Assembly (NCBI RefSeq): GCF_003025615.1
Contig: NZ_PYMJ01000008.1
Location: 124,001 to 188,000, forward strand
From: Photobacterium frigidiphilum
GTDB taxonomy: Bacteria > Pseudomonadota > Gammaproteobacteria > Enterobacterales > Vibrionaceae
Direction: 5' to 3'
Length of the DNA stretch: 64,000 nt
Shown here: in pieces, positions 18,501-26,331 of the stretch
How positions within the stretch are numbered: position 1 is the stretch's first letter
Layout: each line of letters starts with the position of its first letter
Program-made: the position numbers and the translations under genes
Notes under the pieces: generated by a model
What the model saw: only the letters and a program-made list of their open reading frames with translations
Databases searched by the model: none
Told to the model about the DNA's origin: nothing

Positions 18501-18645
18501 GGGTAACTGCTACATCAATCGTGATCAAGTCGGTGCTGTGGTGGGTGTTCAGCCGTTTGGCGGACAAGGCCTATCGGGCACAGGTCCAAAAGCGGGTGGC
18601 CCACACTACCTATACCGCTTCACGAAAGATGTACTGAGTGCGTAA
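15520..18645 (+). CDS. putA: Bifunctional proline dehydrogenase/P5C dehydrogenase PutA
   Basis: A 1041-aa enzyme that oxidises proline to glutamate at the inner face of the cytoplasmic membrane. The proline dehydrogenase barrel (about 80-470) uses FAD and passes electrons to quinone; it shows VSIKLSALHPRYD, IDAEEADRLELSL and RLVKGAYWDSE. The aldehyde dehydrogenase domain (about 550-1035) has ISPWNFPLAIFLGQ, AKPAEQT, ETGGQNAMIVDS and the catalytic Cys in SAGQRCSALRVL. It is shorter than the 1320-aa E. coli PutA: the N-terminal RHH DNA-binding domain and the C-terminal domain are both missing. The latter is encoded by the next gene. I chose the ATG at 15520, with GAGGG 7 nt upstream, over the ATG at 15514, which touches the ribosome binding site. 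Confidence 0.97.
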   Translation: MFNAADVLQPSFIERPLNEIWTLISPLYSVDESLWLEQLLPLAEPSDVERKHTTDNAAELIQRVRADKNAIQMIDALLLEYSLDTKEGILLMCLAEALMRIPDAATADALIRDKLSVADWKSHLKNSDSLFVNASTWGLMLTGKVVTMDAKEDGKPSHVINRLVNKMSEPVIRQAMNQAMKIMGHQFVLGRTISEAMKNGKSNRDKGFTYSFDMLGEAALTAQDAQKYFKDYIMAVESVGRDGYASQKGSNQQSPDPTVSIKLSALHPRYDVANEARVLDEMYESVLTLLSRARELNVGITIDAEEADRLELSLKLFAKLYRSDAVKGWGRFGIVVQSYSKRALPVLAWLAALSKEQGDVIPLRLVKGAYWDSELKLSQQSGFSDYPVFTRKESTDSAYLACARFLLSEHLRGVIYPQFASHNAHTISAIVAMTDHRDFEFQRLHGMGDALYNHAMDMYQANVRIYAPVGSHKDLLPYLVRRLLENGANSSFVHRLVDADCPIESLTEHPVDTLRSRPSLNNSLIPLPPQIFGKSRKNSASINIDIESEWTPFNAAIQAFSQHQWQAGPIVNGVTLDGEQHAITAPYNRAESVGQVAFSSASQVAQAIDVASEAYPEWSQVAASERGECLQRLADLLELHTGELVALCHREAGKTIQDSIDEIREAVDFCRFYGEQASSELASAKSIKSFDGSTKQLSYQGRGVFACISPWNFPLAIFLGQVSAALAAGNTVVAKPAEQTSLIAYRAIELMLEAGIPAGAIQLLPGTGAEVGATLTTDVRIAGVAFTGSTETAQRINRSLVARDCEAVPFIAETGGQNAMIVDSTALPEQVVRDVVRSAFASAGQRCSALRVLFVQADIADRIITLIKGAMAELSVGRPELHSTDVGPVIDIAAKEKLLTHIEALKSQSKLVAQAQLSDECKLGDFVAPTAFEISSIDILKNENFGPILHIVRFKANEIDQVVDQINHTGFGLTLGVHSRNERTYCRIEQRARVGNCYINRDQVGAVVGVQPFGGQGLSGTGPKAGGPHYLYRFTKDVLSA

Positions 18646-18679
18646 TAGCCGCTGTGTCTGAATTGAGAAGGAAGAAGTT

Positions 18680-19375
18680 ATGACTACAAATATTCAAACC
18701 ATGGTGGATAGCAGCCTATCAACATGGGAAAGCTGGAATGGTTTAGGTTACAGCGAGCGTACTGCCATTTTAACGCAGTGGGCTAGCCAGCTAGAAGCCA
18801 ATGCGAAATCGATGGTGGAGTTTCAATGCCGCAATGCGTTAGAGCATGTGGGGGAAACACTATTAATGCCAGGGCCAACAGGTGAAACCAACGAACTGTA
18901 CAGTGCAGGTCGTGGTGCATTTGTGGTAACGGCTGATATTGATGCACCTGTTACGGCAATTGTCGGGCAAATTACAGCGGTATTAGTGACAGGCAATACC
19001 CTGTTTATATGCTTGCCAACTGGCAGTGCGTTATCAGGCAAAGAACTGGTATCACAGCTTGAAAAAGCAGGCTGTCCGCACGGTGTTACCGTCGCGGTAG
19101 ATTGTGATCAACTCGCTGATTTGGCCAGCCATACTGCAATCGCGGGTGTGGCTTATGCGGGTGAGTTATCAACTTCACAAGCTTTGGCTCGTCAGTTAGC
19201 TGCACGTGATGGTTTATTAGCCCAGCTAGTAACAGAAACAGATTGTGAGTTGTTACCTGTTATTGGTAGCCCAACGTACATCTTGCGTTTTGTTACAGAA
19301 AGAACACGCACCATTAATATTACCGCTGTAGGAGGTAATGCAACACTGCTTGAACTGGGCAGTGGTGAACATTAA
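18680..19375 (+). CDS. Stand-alone PutA C-terminal domain (ALDH-like fold, non-catalytic)
   Basis: A 231-aa protein, 34 bp after putA. Such genes are often labelled P5C dehydrogenase, but no catalytic Cys or Glu of that enzyme is present. Instead it resembles the C-terminal domain of long PutA proteins: MPGPTGETN near 58 matches the conserved PGPTGE segment, the middle has an ALDH-type nucleotide-fold pattern, and the end (ERTRTINITAVGGNATLLELG) matches the conserved C-terminal motif of long PutAs, which closes the substrate-channelling tunnel. PutA plus this protein total 1272 residues, almost exactly E. coli PutA minus its RHH domain. It probably binds PutA in trans. AAGGAAG precedes the ATG. 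Confidence 0.75.
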   Translation: MTTNIQTMVDSSLSTWESWNGLGYSERTAILTQWASQLEANAKSMVEFQCRNALEHVGETLLMPGPTGETNELYSAGRGAFVVTADIDAPVTAIVGQITAVLVTGNTLFICLPTGSALSGKELVSQLEKAGCPHGVTVAVDCDQLADLASHTAIAGVAYAGELSTSQALARQLAARDGLLAQLVTETDCELLPVIGSPTYILRFVTERTRTINITAVGGNATLLELGSGEH

Positions 19376-19541
19376 TTTTTAGTGGTTGGCTGGCTTATGG
19401 TTATTTCCCTCAATTATGTCGTGTGACTGAAGGAAATAGTGATAGGCCGATTAATCAAGTAAACATGCTGAATAGAATATTCAGTAAATAAATAAAATAC
19501 CCGCAATGAATGGGTATTTAAATAAGTGAGGGAACTCGACA

Positions 19542-21038
19542 ATGATTGAAAACAGCTTTGCTATTACAGGTACGTTTATCGTTTATCTGATAGCTATGAT
19601 GGCAATTGGTTATATCGCCTATAAACGTACATCTAACTCATCTGATTATTTCTTAGGGGGCCGTTCGTTAGGTCCATGGCCGGCTGCGTTATCGGCTGGT
19701 GCTTCTGATATGAGTGGTTGGTTACTACTGGGACTACCGGGTTATGCTTATGCTGCTGGTATCGAATCTCTTTGGTTGGCTGGTGGCTTGCTACTGGGTA
19801 CATGGCTGAACTGGTTAATTTGTGCGAAGCGTCTTCGTACTTACAGTATTACTGCTGATAACTCACTAACACTTCCTGAGTTTCTAGCGCGCCGTTTTGA
19901 TGATAAATCTAAACTGATCCAAACTATCTCAGCATTCTTTATTTTGCTGTTTTTCCTTTTCTACACCAGTTCAGGTTTAGTTGCAGGCGGTAAATTATTT
20001 GAAACAGTATTCGGTCTTGATTACAGCATTGCGGTTATTGTCGGTACCGTTTGTGTTGTGTCTTACACCTTGTTTGGTGGTTTCTTAGCCGTATCATGGA
20101 CTGACCTTGTACAAGGTCTATTGATGTCTGCTGCATTGGTTATTGTACCTATTGCGGCCATGAGTGGTGGTGTTGGTGATCTTACTGCAGCACTTGAGCT
20201 GAAAAACCCAGAGCTAATGACTCTGTTCAATGATGTGAAAGGCCAACCGTTATCTGCCATTGCTATTATTTCTCTAGCGGCATGGGGTTTAGGTTACTTT
20301 GGTCAGCCCCACATTCTTGCCCGTTTTAAAGCAACGCGTAGCAATGCTGATATTACAACAGCACGCCGTATTGCGGTTATCTGGACTGCAATATCAATGG
20401 TTGGTGCGGTACTTGTAGGCTTGGTTGGTATTCTTTATGTTGATAACCAATTGGCAGGCGAGCTAGCCGATGGTGAGAAGATCTTCATGTTACTTGTGAA
20501 CTCAATCTTCCACCCTGTGGTTGCGGGTATTCTATTGGCAGCGATTCTTGCGGCTATCATGAGTACTGCAGATTCACAGTTATTAGTATCGTCTTCTGCA
20601 TTGGCAGAAGATTTCTATAAGCAAGTATTCCGCCCTGATGCTTCATCAGAAGAAATCGTAATGGTAGGTCGTGTTGCTGTTATCGGGCTTTCTATTGTTG
20701 CACTGGTGTTGGCAATGAACCCTGATAGTACGGTACTTGGTTTAGTCTCTTATGCGTGGGCTGGATTTGGTGCTGCATTTGGTCCTGTACTGTTACTTAG
20801 TCTTTACTGGAAGCGTATGAACCGTAATGGTGCGCTAGTCGGTATTATTGTCGGTGCATTAACGGTTGTTATCTGGAAGCAGATTACTGGTGGTATCTTC
20901 GATATCTATGAAATCGTACCTGGCTTTATTTTAGCGACATTGTCAGTCGTGATTGTGAGCCTGACAACAGGTGAGCCATCAGATAAAATCCAAAAGCAAT
21001 TCGACCAATATGAGAAGAATCTTGTAGAGTTTGATTAA
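19542..21038 (+). CDS. putP: Sodium/proline symporter PutP
   Basis: A 498-aa inner-membrane transporter of the solute:sodium symporter family with about 13 membrane segments. It shows the PutP signature in TM2 (RSLGPWPAALSAGASDMSGWLLLGLPGYAYAAG), with the Na+-site Asp and Ser residues, plus FGQPHILARFKA and ILAAIMSTADSQLLVSSSALAEDFYK. It imports proline with Na+ for catabolism by PutA. It lies 166 bp after the PutA C-terminal-domain gene, in the same direction, and is followed by a strong terminator, so the genes may be co-transcribed or have a separate putP promoter. Confidence 0.97.
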   Translation: MIENSFAITGTFIVYLIAMMAIGYIAYKRTSNSSDYFLGGRSLGPWPAALSAGASDMSGWLLLGLPGYAYAAGIESLWLAGGLLLGTWLNWLICAKRLRTYSITADNSLTLPEFLARRFDDKSKLIQTISAFFILLFFLFYTSSGLVAGGKLFETVFGLDYSIAVIVGTVCVVSYTLFGGFLAVSWTDLVQGLLMSAALVIVPIAAMSGGVGDLTAALELKNPELMTLFNDVKGQPLSAIAIISLAAWGLGYFGQPHILARFKATRSNADITTARRIAVIWTAISMVGAVLVGLVGILYVDNQLAGELADGEKIFMLLVNSIFHPVVAGILLAAILAAIMSTADSQLLVSSSALAEDFYKQVFRPDASSEEIVMVGRVAVIGLSIVALVLAMNPDSTVLGLVSYAWAGFGAAFGPVLLLSLYWKRMNRNGALVGIIVGALTVVIWKQITGGIFDIYEIVPGFILATLSVVIVSLTTGEPSDKIQKQFDQYEKNLVEFD

Positions 21039-21063
21039 TGCCTAATTAGTTTTAATTGAAAAT

Positions 21064-21095
21064 AAAATGCCAGTCGTATGACTGGCATTTTTTTT
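21064..21095 (+). terminator. Terminator of putP
   Basis: A perfect 12-bp stem, AAAATGCCAGTC (21064-21075) with GACTGGCATTTT (21080-21091), loop GTAT, is followed by further T residues. It starts 26 bp after the putP stop. Confidence 0.92.
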
Positions 21096-21250
21096 GTCTG
21101 GTGCATATGTCCTAGTAGAGTGTTCGAACTAAACTAAATGAGATTAGTTTTTAACGTTAGTGATTTTTTCTGACTCTTAATAGCGATGCAGTGGATGATG
21201 AAAAGTAAAATGGTATAAAAAATTATCAAGCTAGGAGGTAAGTCAAAGTT

Positions 21251-21260
21251 AATGATCAAG
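21251..21260 (+). repeat. Isolated copy of the ATGATCAAG repeat core
   Basis: AATGATCAAG followed by AAGG is the same as the core and right flank of copy 2 of the repeat array at 13525-13707. It lies in a 304-bp gap downstream of the putP terminator and upstream of an unknown gene; nothing else was recognised in that gap. Confidence 0.4.
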
Positions 21261-21342
21261 AAGGTTATTATGATGAAGAGGAACTAAAGTCGATTAGTTT
21301 TTGAGTTTTACTTAACTTTTCAGTGTATTAAGAGAGGGTACT

Positions 21343-22107
21343 ATGACAAATTATCAGCACTATTTGGCGACTGTTGAACGCGTGTACCCTGTCGTATTCG
21401 CAGAGCTTGCAAGTACATGGTGTGTCGAGTGTTCAGAAGGTAGTGGTAATCAAATTAAGTTGGTTGCGGCTAATGGAACGGTTTATCACCGCCTTGATGT
21501 CGCGCCAATCAATGCCCCGGATATGTGGACAGATAAACAACCGATCTCAGATGCATTTATTGAATATATTGCACGTGGATTTGCGCGGGTTACACCATTA
21601 CGGCAGTCTGTTTATCGCAATAATATGAGCCATTGGTTAGAGCGTGGCTTGCAAGGGTTACAGTCTGTATTTTCAGAACGAGAAGGGTTATTACAGGCGG
21701 TTAGTCAAGTTGATTACCCGTATCCAAGTAAAGTGAAATTAGATGGTGATTATTTTCCGTGTTGGGTGCTGGGTGAAAAAGACAACCAGATCATGGTATC
21801 GGTTATTGACCGTCGATGCGGCACATTGATGAAGTCGTTGCCTGTTGTGGGTGAACAACTGGTCGATACCGAACACTGGTTCAGCGCGCAGGTAATCGAT
21901 TCAAGTGAAGAAGCGATCGAGACTGCCCACTATCATATTGCTGATTTAGTTACAGCACCGATAGATCGCACGGAAGATGAGCCAAAGCTTGCCGATGTTA
22001 TTACCAACCCATGCGCATCAACCATTAGCCCCGTTGTGAGCGTAATGTTGATGATGGCTGTGGTTGTGGCTTTCTTTGTTATTCTTAAAATTGTACTGGG
22101 CTTTTAG
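21343..22107 (+). CDS. Unknown protein with C-terminal membrane anchor (254 aa)
   Basis: Unrecognised. The first 225 residues are soluble and mixed in character (WCVECSEGSGNQIKL, HWLERGLQGLQSVFSEREGLLQAV, DYPYPSKVKLDGDYFPCWVLGE). Residues about 229-252 form one membrane segment (VVSVMLMMAVVVAFFVILKIVLGF) at the very end, so it looks tail-anchored, with the bulk in the cytoplasm. There is no N-terminal signal. GAGAGGG precedes the ATG by about 5 nt. It lies downstream of putP behind a terminator and ahead of a small DUF3283-like gene. No function can be assigned. Confidence 0.7.
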   Translation: MTNYQHYLATVERVYPVVFAELASTWCVECSEGSGNQIKLVAANGTVYHRLDVAPINAPDMWTDKQPISDAFIEYIARGFARVTPLRQSVYRNNMSHWLERGLQGLQSVFSEREGLLQAVSQVDYPYPSKVKLDGDYFPCWVLGEKDNQIMVSVIDRRCGTLMKSLPVVGEQLVDTEHWFSAQVIDSSEEAIETAHYHIADLVTAPIDRTEDEPKLADVITNPCASTISPVVSVMLMMAVVVAFFVILKIVLGF

Positions 22108-22209
22108 CGTAGGTAAAGATCTTAGTGGGCTGGGGGAAATGATTCGATTGGTATTACAGCTAAAATCTTATAAGATCGGCTATTAATCGTAATGCTGTAG
22201 AGATCAATT

Positions 22210-22416
22210 ATGCAAAACCTATCGCTTCTATCCCAAACAGAGAGAAATCGCATCGAGTTAGATAAGCAGGCAGCTTATACCGTGTGGAAAGTGAAGAATG
22301 CCAAAGCGGGTTATGAAGCATTTGCAGAGTTGAGCAATAATATTTCAGACGATGATGACCGTGATTTATTTGAACGTGCAGTCAGTAAATACAAGGTGCA
22401 AATGGGTGTGAAATAG
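22210..22416 (+). CDS. Small DUF3283-like protein (68 aa)
   Basis: A 68-residue acidic and helical protein (QTERNRIELDKQAAYTVWKVKNAKAGYEAFAELSNNISDDDDRDLFERAVSKYK), without signal or membrane segment. Its size and the central WKVKNAK / YEAF pattern fit the DUF3283 family of small Vibrionaceae proteins of unknown function; the assignment is from memory of the family and is moderate. It starts about 100 bp after the tail-anchored unknown gene. Confidence 0.65.
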   Translation: MQNLSLLSQTERNRIELDKQAAYTVWKVKNAKAGYEAFAELSNNISDDDDRDLFERAVSKYKVQMGVK

Positions 22417-22457
22417 CCGTGATTAATTAATGGTAGCTGGGTATATACTATAAATTG

Positions 22458-22504
22458 TGCCTTTCGTACTTGAACTGTAGAGCGCTCATCAATAACGAAA
22501 GGCA
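22458..22504. repeat. 10-bp inverted repeat between convergent genes
   Basis: TGCCTTTCGT (22458-22467) and ACGAAAGGCA (22495-22504) are perfect complements with a 27-nt loop. They lie between two convergent small genes. There is no T run, so termination is doubtful; they could be a mRNA-stabilising structure. Confidence 0.4.
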
Positions 22505-22583
22505 TCAGTAGTACTTACACTTTGCGGCGCTTAGATAAAGCAAATTTTCACCGTTATCCAGATAAAGGCTATTGAACTGAGCC

Positions 22584-22874
22584 TTATAACAATAAGCTTT
22601 CTCCTAGTTTTTTCGCCGCTGCATCATCCACGACTACTTGCACTGAGATATCCATATCATTATTCCATTTCAGCGCATACGCTGATATAGCTGCAGCGCT
22701 ATCAGATTCACAGATTGCGACGCCTGTGCCACTGACCAAATCATGCCATCGCCCAATCATCTTAAGCTCATCCCCCATCATTGCTGTGTCTTGCTCGTCG
22801 GAAAGTTGAGAAAAGTGTGCCAATATCGGGTGAAGTTTGCCCTGATGGATCTGCCATGTGATTAAAAAAGTCAT
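22584..22874 (-). CDS. DUF3303-family small protein (96 aa)
   Basis: A 96-aa protein with the DUF3303 pattern: MTFLITWQIHQGKLHPILAHF at the start, the conserved MIGRWHDL segment (about 39-46), GVAICESDSAAAI and a C-terminal VVVDDAAA. The fold is probably a ferredoxin-like dimeric alpha-beta barrel. The function of the family is unknown. The gene is monocistronic, with GAGG before the start, and is convergent with the DUF3283-like gene. Confidence 0.75.
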   Translation of the reverse strand: MTFLITWQIHQGKLHPILAHFSQLSDEQDTAMMGDELKMIGRWHDLVSGTGVAICESDSAAAISAYALKWNNDMDISVQVVVDDAAAKKLGESLLL

Positions 22875-23044
22875 CGTTAATACCTCATAGAAGCAGAGGT
22901 ATTAAGTATAGGTTGCTAGCCATCACTTAAACAATGGCAGCGCATAAAGAGCTCTGGTGGCACCTCCATCTCAAGTGTGCCATCCTATAATATTATTCAA
23001 TGTAATGATGATTCTGCATCGGATTAATCGAATAAGGAACCTTG

Positions 23045-25957
23045 ATGAGTGTAAAGGGAAGTACTCTCAAAAGAACCGTTTATATTGGTACACATATATG
23101 TCTATTAGTCGGCATATTACTTTGTGTCGGCTTAATTCTTCCTAGTGCCATGGCAGCACAATCCGTTTCTTGGGATAGCCAAAATCAAACATGGTTAAGC
23201 CAGCAATCTGAACATTTTACCATTCACTTTCGTGACGGGCATCAATCACAAGCCGCTAAATCATTAGATATTGCAGAACGTGTTCACAGCGAGCTGCTGC
23301 CATTTTTTATTCATGCTCCAGAAAACCGTACCGAAATTGTATTAGTCGATGATTTTGATTTTTCTAATGGCTGGGCAACGCCGTTTCCTTTTGCACAAAT
23401 CCGTTTATTCATGAGCCCCCCAGAAGATGCTAATGGCCTTGAGGCGAATGATGAATGGTTACACATGCTTATTCGTCATGAATACGCGCACATCATGCAC
23501 ATGGAGCTAGGTGCAGGGGCTGTAAAAGGTGTCCGAAAGGTACTTGGTCGTAATGGCTTGTTATTTCCTCATGCCTTAACGCCTTCGATGCTTATTGAAG
23601 GATTAGCTGTTTACTTAGAAACAAATAAAGCACTGGGCTATGGTCGATTGCAAGGCAGTATTTATGACATGCAAATGCGGATGGAAGTAGCTAGCGGTAA
23701 GTTTAACGATCTTGAACAGGTTGTCGTGGCTTCGCGTGAATGGCCGCTAGGATCGCAATATTTGTATGGTGCATATTTTATTGAATACCTTGTGGCAACG
23801 TATGGTGAAGAAAAACTGGCGCTTTTTCTACAGGATTACAGCCGAAAATTACTCCCCTATTTTTTATTAAATGGCTCTGCTGAAACAGTATTTGGTAAAG
23901 GCTTTTTCCAATTGTGGGATGACTTTCAACAGGATTTTGAAATACGTTATGACACACAAATAAGAGAACTTGCTCAGCAGGCAGTAACTGGGCGTGATAT
24001 TGCTATCAACCCGTATTTACAAGTAACCGCACCGGGTAATCATGGGCTGTTAGTTGCCCGTGAAAATGGTGAAGGTCGTGCGGTTATTTCTCGGCTCAAT
24101 AATAGCGACCAGTCTGAAGGGAAATGGCAAAATATCGCTAATACCAAAGGTATCACAGCGTTAGATCTGCATCCTACTGGCGGGTTAGTTGTATCACGGA
24201 TTGTTAATTATACTGATGGTCGACAAATTAATGATTTATTTCTCTATCAAGATAATGGCTGGATAAGACTGACAGAAAGACTGCGTTTTCGCAAAGTACG
24301 CTGGATGTTAAACGGCCGGCAGTTATTAGCGAGTCGTAATATCGATGGATTAAGTGAACTGTGGTTAATTGATGCGGGAAATTCACATACATCCTTAGTG
24401 TGGCGCGGTGAGCAAGGTGATGTGTTAGGTAGTTTTGACATTTCACCGACAGGGGACTTTGTCGTTGCGTCAATGAAACGACCGCATCAAGGGTGGAATT
24501 TAGCACGCCTGCCTATTACTTCTCTTCAAACTGATAATCTTTTAGATATAGATTGGCTGCCCCTTACCGATACAAAGGCAACTGAAAATAGTCCAGTCTA
24601 TTTACCCGATGGGCGCATTGCATACAGTGCTGATTATAAGGGGATATATAATATTTTTGTTATCGCCCCCAACTCTGGTGAAGTAACGCAATGGACGCGT
24701 GAAATCGGAGGGGCATTTCAGCCACAGTGGCAGCCTTATTTAGGGTTAGCCTATCAAGCGTATGGTACTGATGGGTATCACTTGAAGGTTATTGAGCAGC
24801 CTAAGCCATTAACAACATTTACGGTGAGCAGCCAGCAAGGTCGTTATGATTACCCGCCAGTTGTGGTTAATACCAGTGATAAATCGGCAGTTGAACCTTA
24901 TACACCATGGTCAAGTTTACGCCCACGAACATGGTTGCCATTACTTTTTATTGATGATAACTCAACGGAAGTTGGGTTTGTTACCTCGGGCTCTGATGCA
25001 TTAAGTCGGTACAATTATTGGGTTTCAAGTACTTGGGATTTTGACAATGATGTCGCCAATTTTAATATGGGTTATCGTTATGACAATCGTTGGTTACTTG
25101 CTTATGAACGTAGCCATAATTTTGAAACGTTTATACAAAACACCTCGGCAGGTAATGAGATTACAGGCAGGCGTATTACTCAAGATGACAATATATTATT
25201 GCAACGTAATAACATGTTCACGGCGTGGGAAGATGATTTAGCGTTACATGCTGGTGTTACTTGGGAAAAAGAATCACTGGTATCAGAACCTAGCTTGTCT
25301 AGCCTTCCGCCATATCGTACTGCTGATGAATCATTGTTCGGCTTTGCGTTTACGTTCGATAACCGCGAAACATATTTAAATGTGCCCGGTATTGGTTGGG
25401 GGCACTATGCGGATTTTATTGCGGAAACAAATGCGTTATTTGATGGGGATTATAGCGGCGAAAAATATCAAGGTCAGTGGCGAGGAACATGGGATCTGCC
25501 AGGAAGAACCACGTTAACTGGGCGATTAGGGTTTGGTTATGCCGATGATAGCGCGAAGCCATTCCGATTAGGAGGAACCGATCTTCTTGAAGAATCGCGT
25601 TTATTTGGACGAGATACCCAAGCACTACGTGGCTACGATGAATCGGTACAGCGAGGTCATCGCTACGCTACTCAACGGCTAGAGATAGAAACGTGGTTGG
25701 GTCGATTAGAGCGAAACTGGGGGCTGTATCCCGTTGGTATTGGCGATATTTCAGGTTCAGTGTTTATTGACTCAGGTGCTGCGTGGAAGGAGAGTAATAA
25801 TATTCAACAGTTAACGGGGGCTGGTGTACAAATAACCATTGAAGCAAAGTTAGGATATGGTTTAACGCTACCGATTACCTTGGGTTATGCACATGGGTTC
25901 GATGACGAATTTGGGAAAGAGCAGTTTTATCTCAATGTTTCAGGAAATTTTTGGTAA
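23045..25957 (+). CDS. Exported metalloprotease with beta-propeller and outer-membrane barrel regions
   Basis: A 970-aa protein. An N-terminal signal segment (about 12-38, cleavage likely after AMA) is followed by a gluzincin-type metallopeptidase region with HEYAH (about 145-149) and a downstream Glu in IEGLAVYLE, the expected zinc ligands. Residues about 310-610 contain PD40/TolB-like repeats typical of a propeller. The last 300 residues are strand-rich (for example NMGYRYDNRWLLAYERS, GRLGFGYADDSAKPFRLGG) and the chain ends LNVSGNFW, an aromatic C-terminus as in outer-membrane barrels. The likely position is the outer membrane, with the peptidase in the periplasm. I chose the ATG at 23045, with AAGGA 6 nt before it. 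Confidence 0.75.
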   Translation: MSVKGSTLKRTVYIGTHICLLVGILLCVGLILPSAMAAQSVSWDSQNQTWLSQQSEHFTIHFRDGHQSQAAKSLDIAERVHSELLPFFIHAPENRTEIVLVDDFDFSNGWATPFPFAQIRLFMSPPEDANGLEANDEWLHMLIRHEYAHIMHMELGAGAVKGVRKVLGRNGLLFPHALTPSMLIEGLAVYLETNKALGYGRLQGSIYDMQMRMEVASGKFNDLEQVVVASREWPLGSQYLYGAYFIEYLVATYGEEKLALFLQDYSRKLLPYFLLNGSAETVFGKGFFQLWDDFQQDFEIRYDTQIRELAQQAVTGRDIAINPYLQVTAPGNHGLLVARENGEGRAVISRLNNSDQSEGKWQNIANTKGITALDLHPTGGLVVSRIVNYTDGRQINDLFLYQDNGWIRLTERLRFRKVRWMLNGRQLLASRNIDGLSELWLIDAGNSHTSLVWRGEQGDVLGSFDISPTGDFVVASMKRPHQGWNLARLPITSLQTDNLLDIDWLPLTDTKATENSPVYLPDGRIAYSADYKGIYNIFVIAPNSGEVTQWTREIGGAFQPQWQPYLGLAYQAYGTDGYHLKVIEQPKPLTTFTVSSQQGRYDYPPVVVNTSDKSAVEPYTPWSSLRPRTWLPLLFIDDNSTEVGFVTSGSDALSRYNYWVSSTWDFDNDVANFNMGYRYDNRWLLAYERSHNFETFIQNTSAGNEITGRRITQDDNILLQRNNMFTAWEDDLALHAGVTWEKESLVSEPSLSSLPPYRTADESLFGFAFTFDNRETYLNVPGIGWGHYADFIAETNALFDGDYSGEKYQGQWRGTWDLPGRTTLTGRLGFGYADDSAKPFRLGGTDLLEESRLFGRDTQALRGYDESVQRGHRYATQRLEIETWLGRLERNWGLYPVGIGDISGSVFIDSGAAWKESNNIQQLTGAGVQITIEAKLGYGLTLPITLGYAHGFDDEFGKEQFYLNVSGNFW

Positions 25958-26331
25958 TACAGAGAAAGTGATGAATTCACATTGGATTTAGCAATCTAAG
26001 ATTCCAAGAGGGAGTGGGCAGATGACTGACTGAATAGTCACTTTTCAGCTTTTATTCAGAAATGAAATGATATTATTGTGAAGTATATTATACGGCAGTA
26101 GCACAATGTATTGCTGGGTATATCTATCAATCAATACAGTGTTATTCAATAACGTACAGTCTTTAAATTTATGGCTATACTTCATGATTTCCCGGTCAAA
26201 CTATTTTTTTTGTGAACATCTACTAGGAAAACATTAGGCTTAAGTTATTAAAACTGGCTATAATACACTGTTTTTTATTGTGAGTGCCAAGCGTTCTTTA
26301 TGTGCAATGAATAAGGAATTAATTCCAAATT
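25958..26331. other. A+T-rich gap with a possible lpxL promoter
   Basis: No gene is seen. TATAAT at 26259-26264, about 70 bp before the lpxL-like start, is a perfect -10 hexamer; the -35 region (TAGGCT) is poor. Nothing else was recognised. Confidence 0.3.

Noticed and set aside
18680..19375. Label of active P5C dehydrogenase for the gene after putA
   Set aside because: No catalytic Cys or Glu and half the normal length; the sequence fits the PutA C-terminal domain instead.
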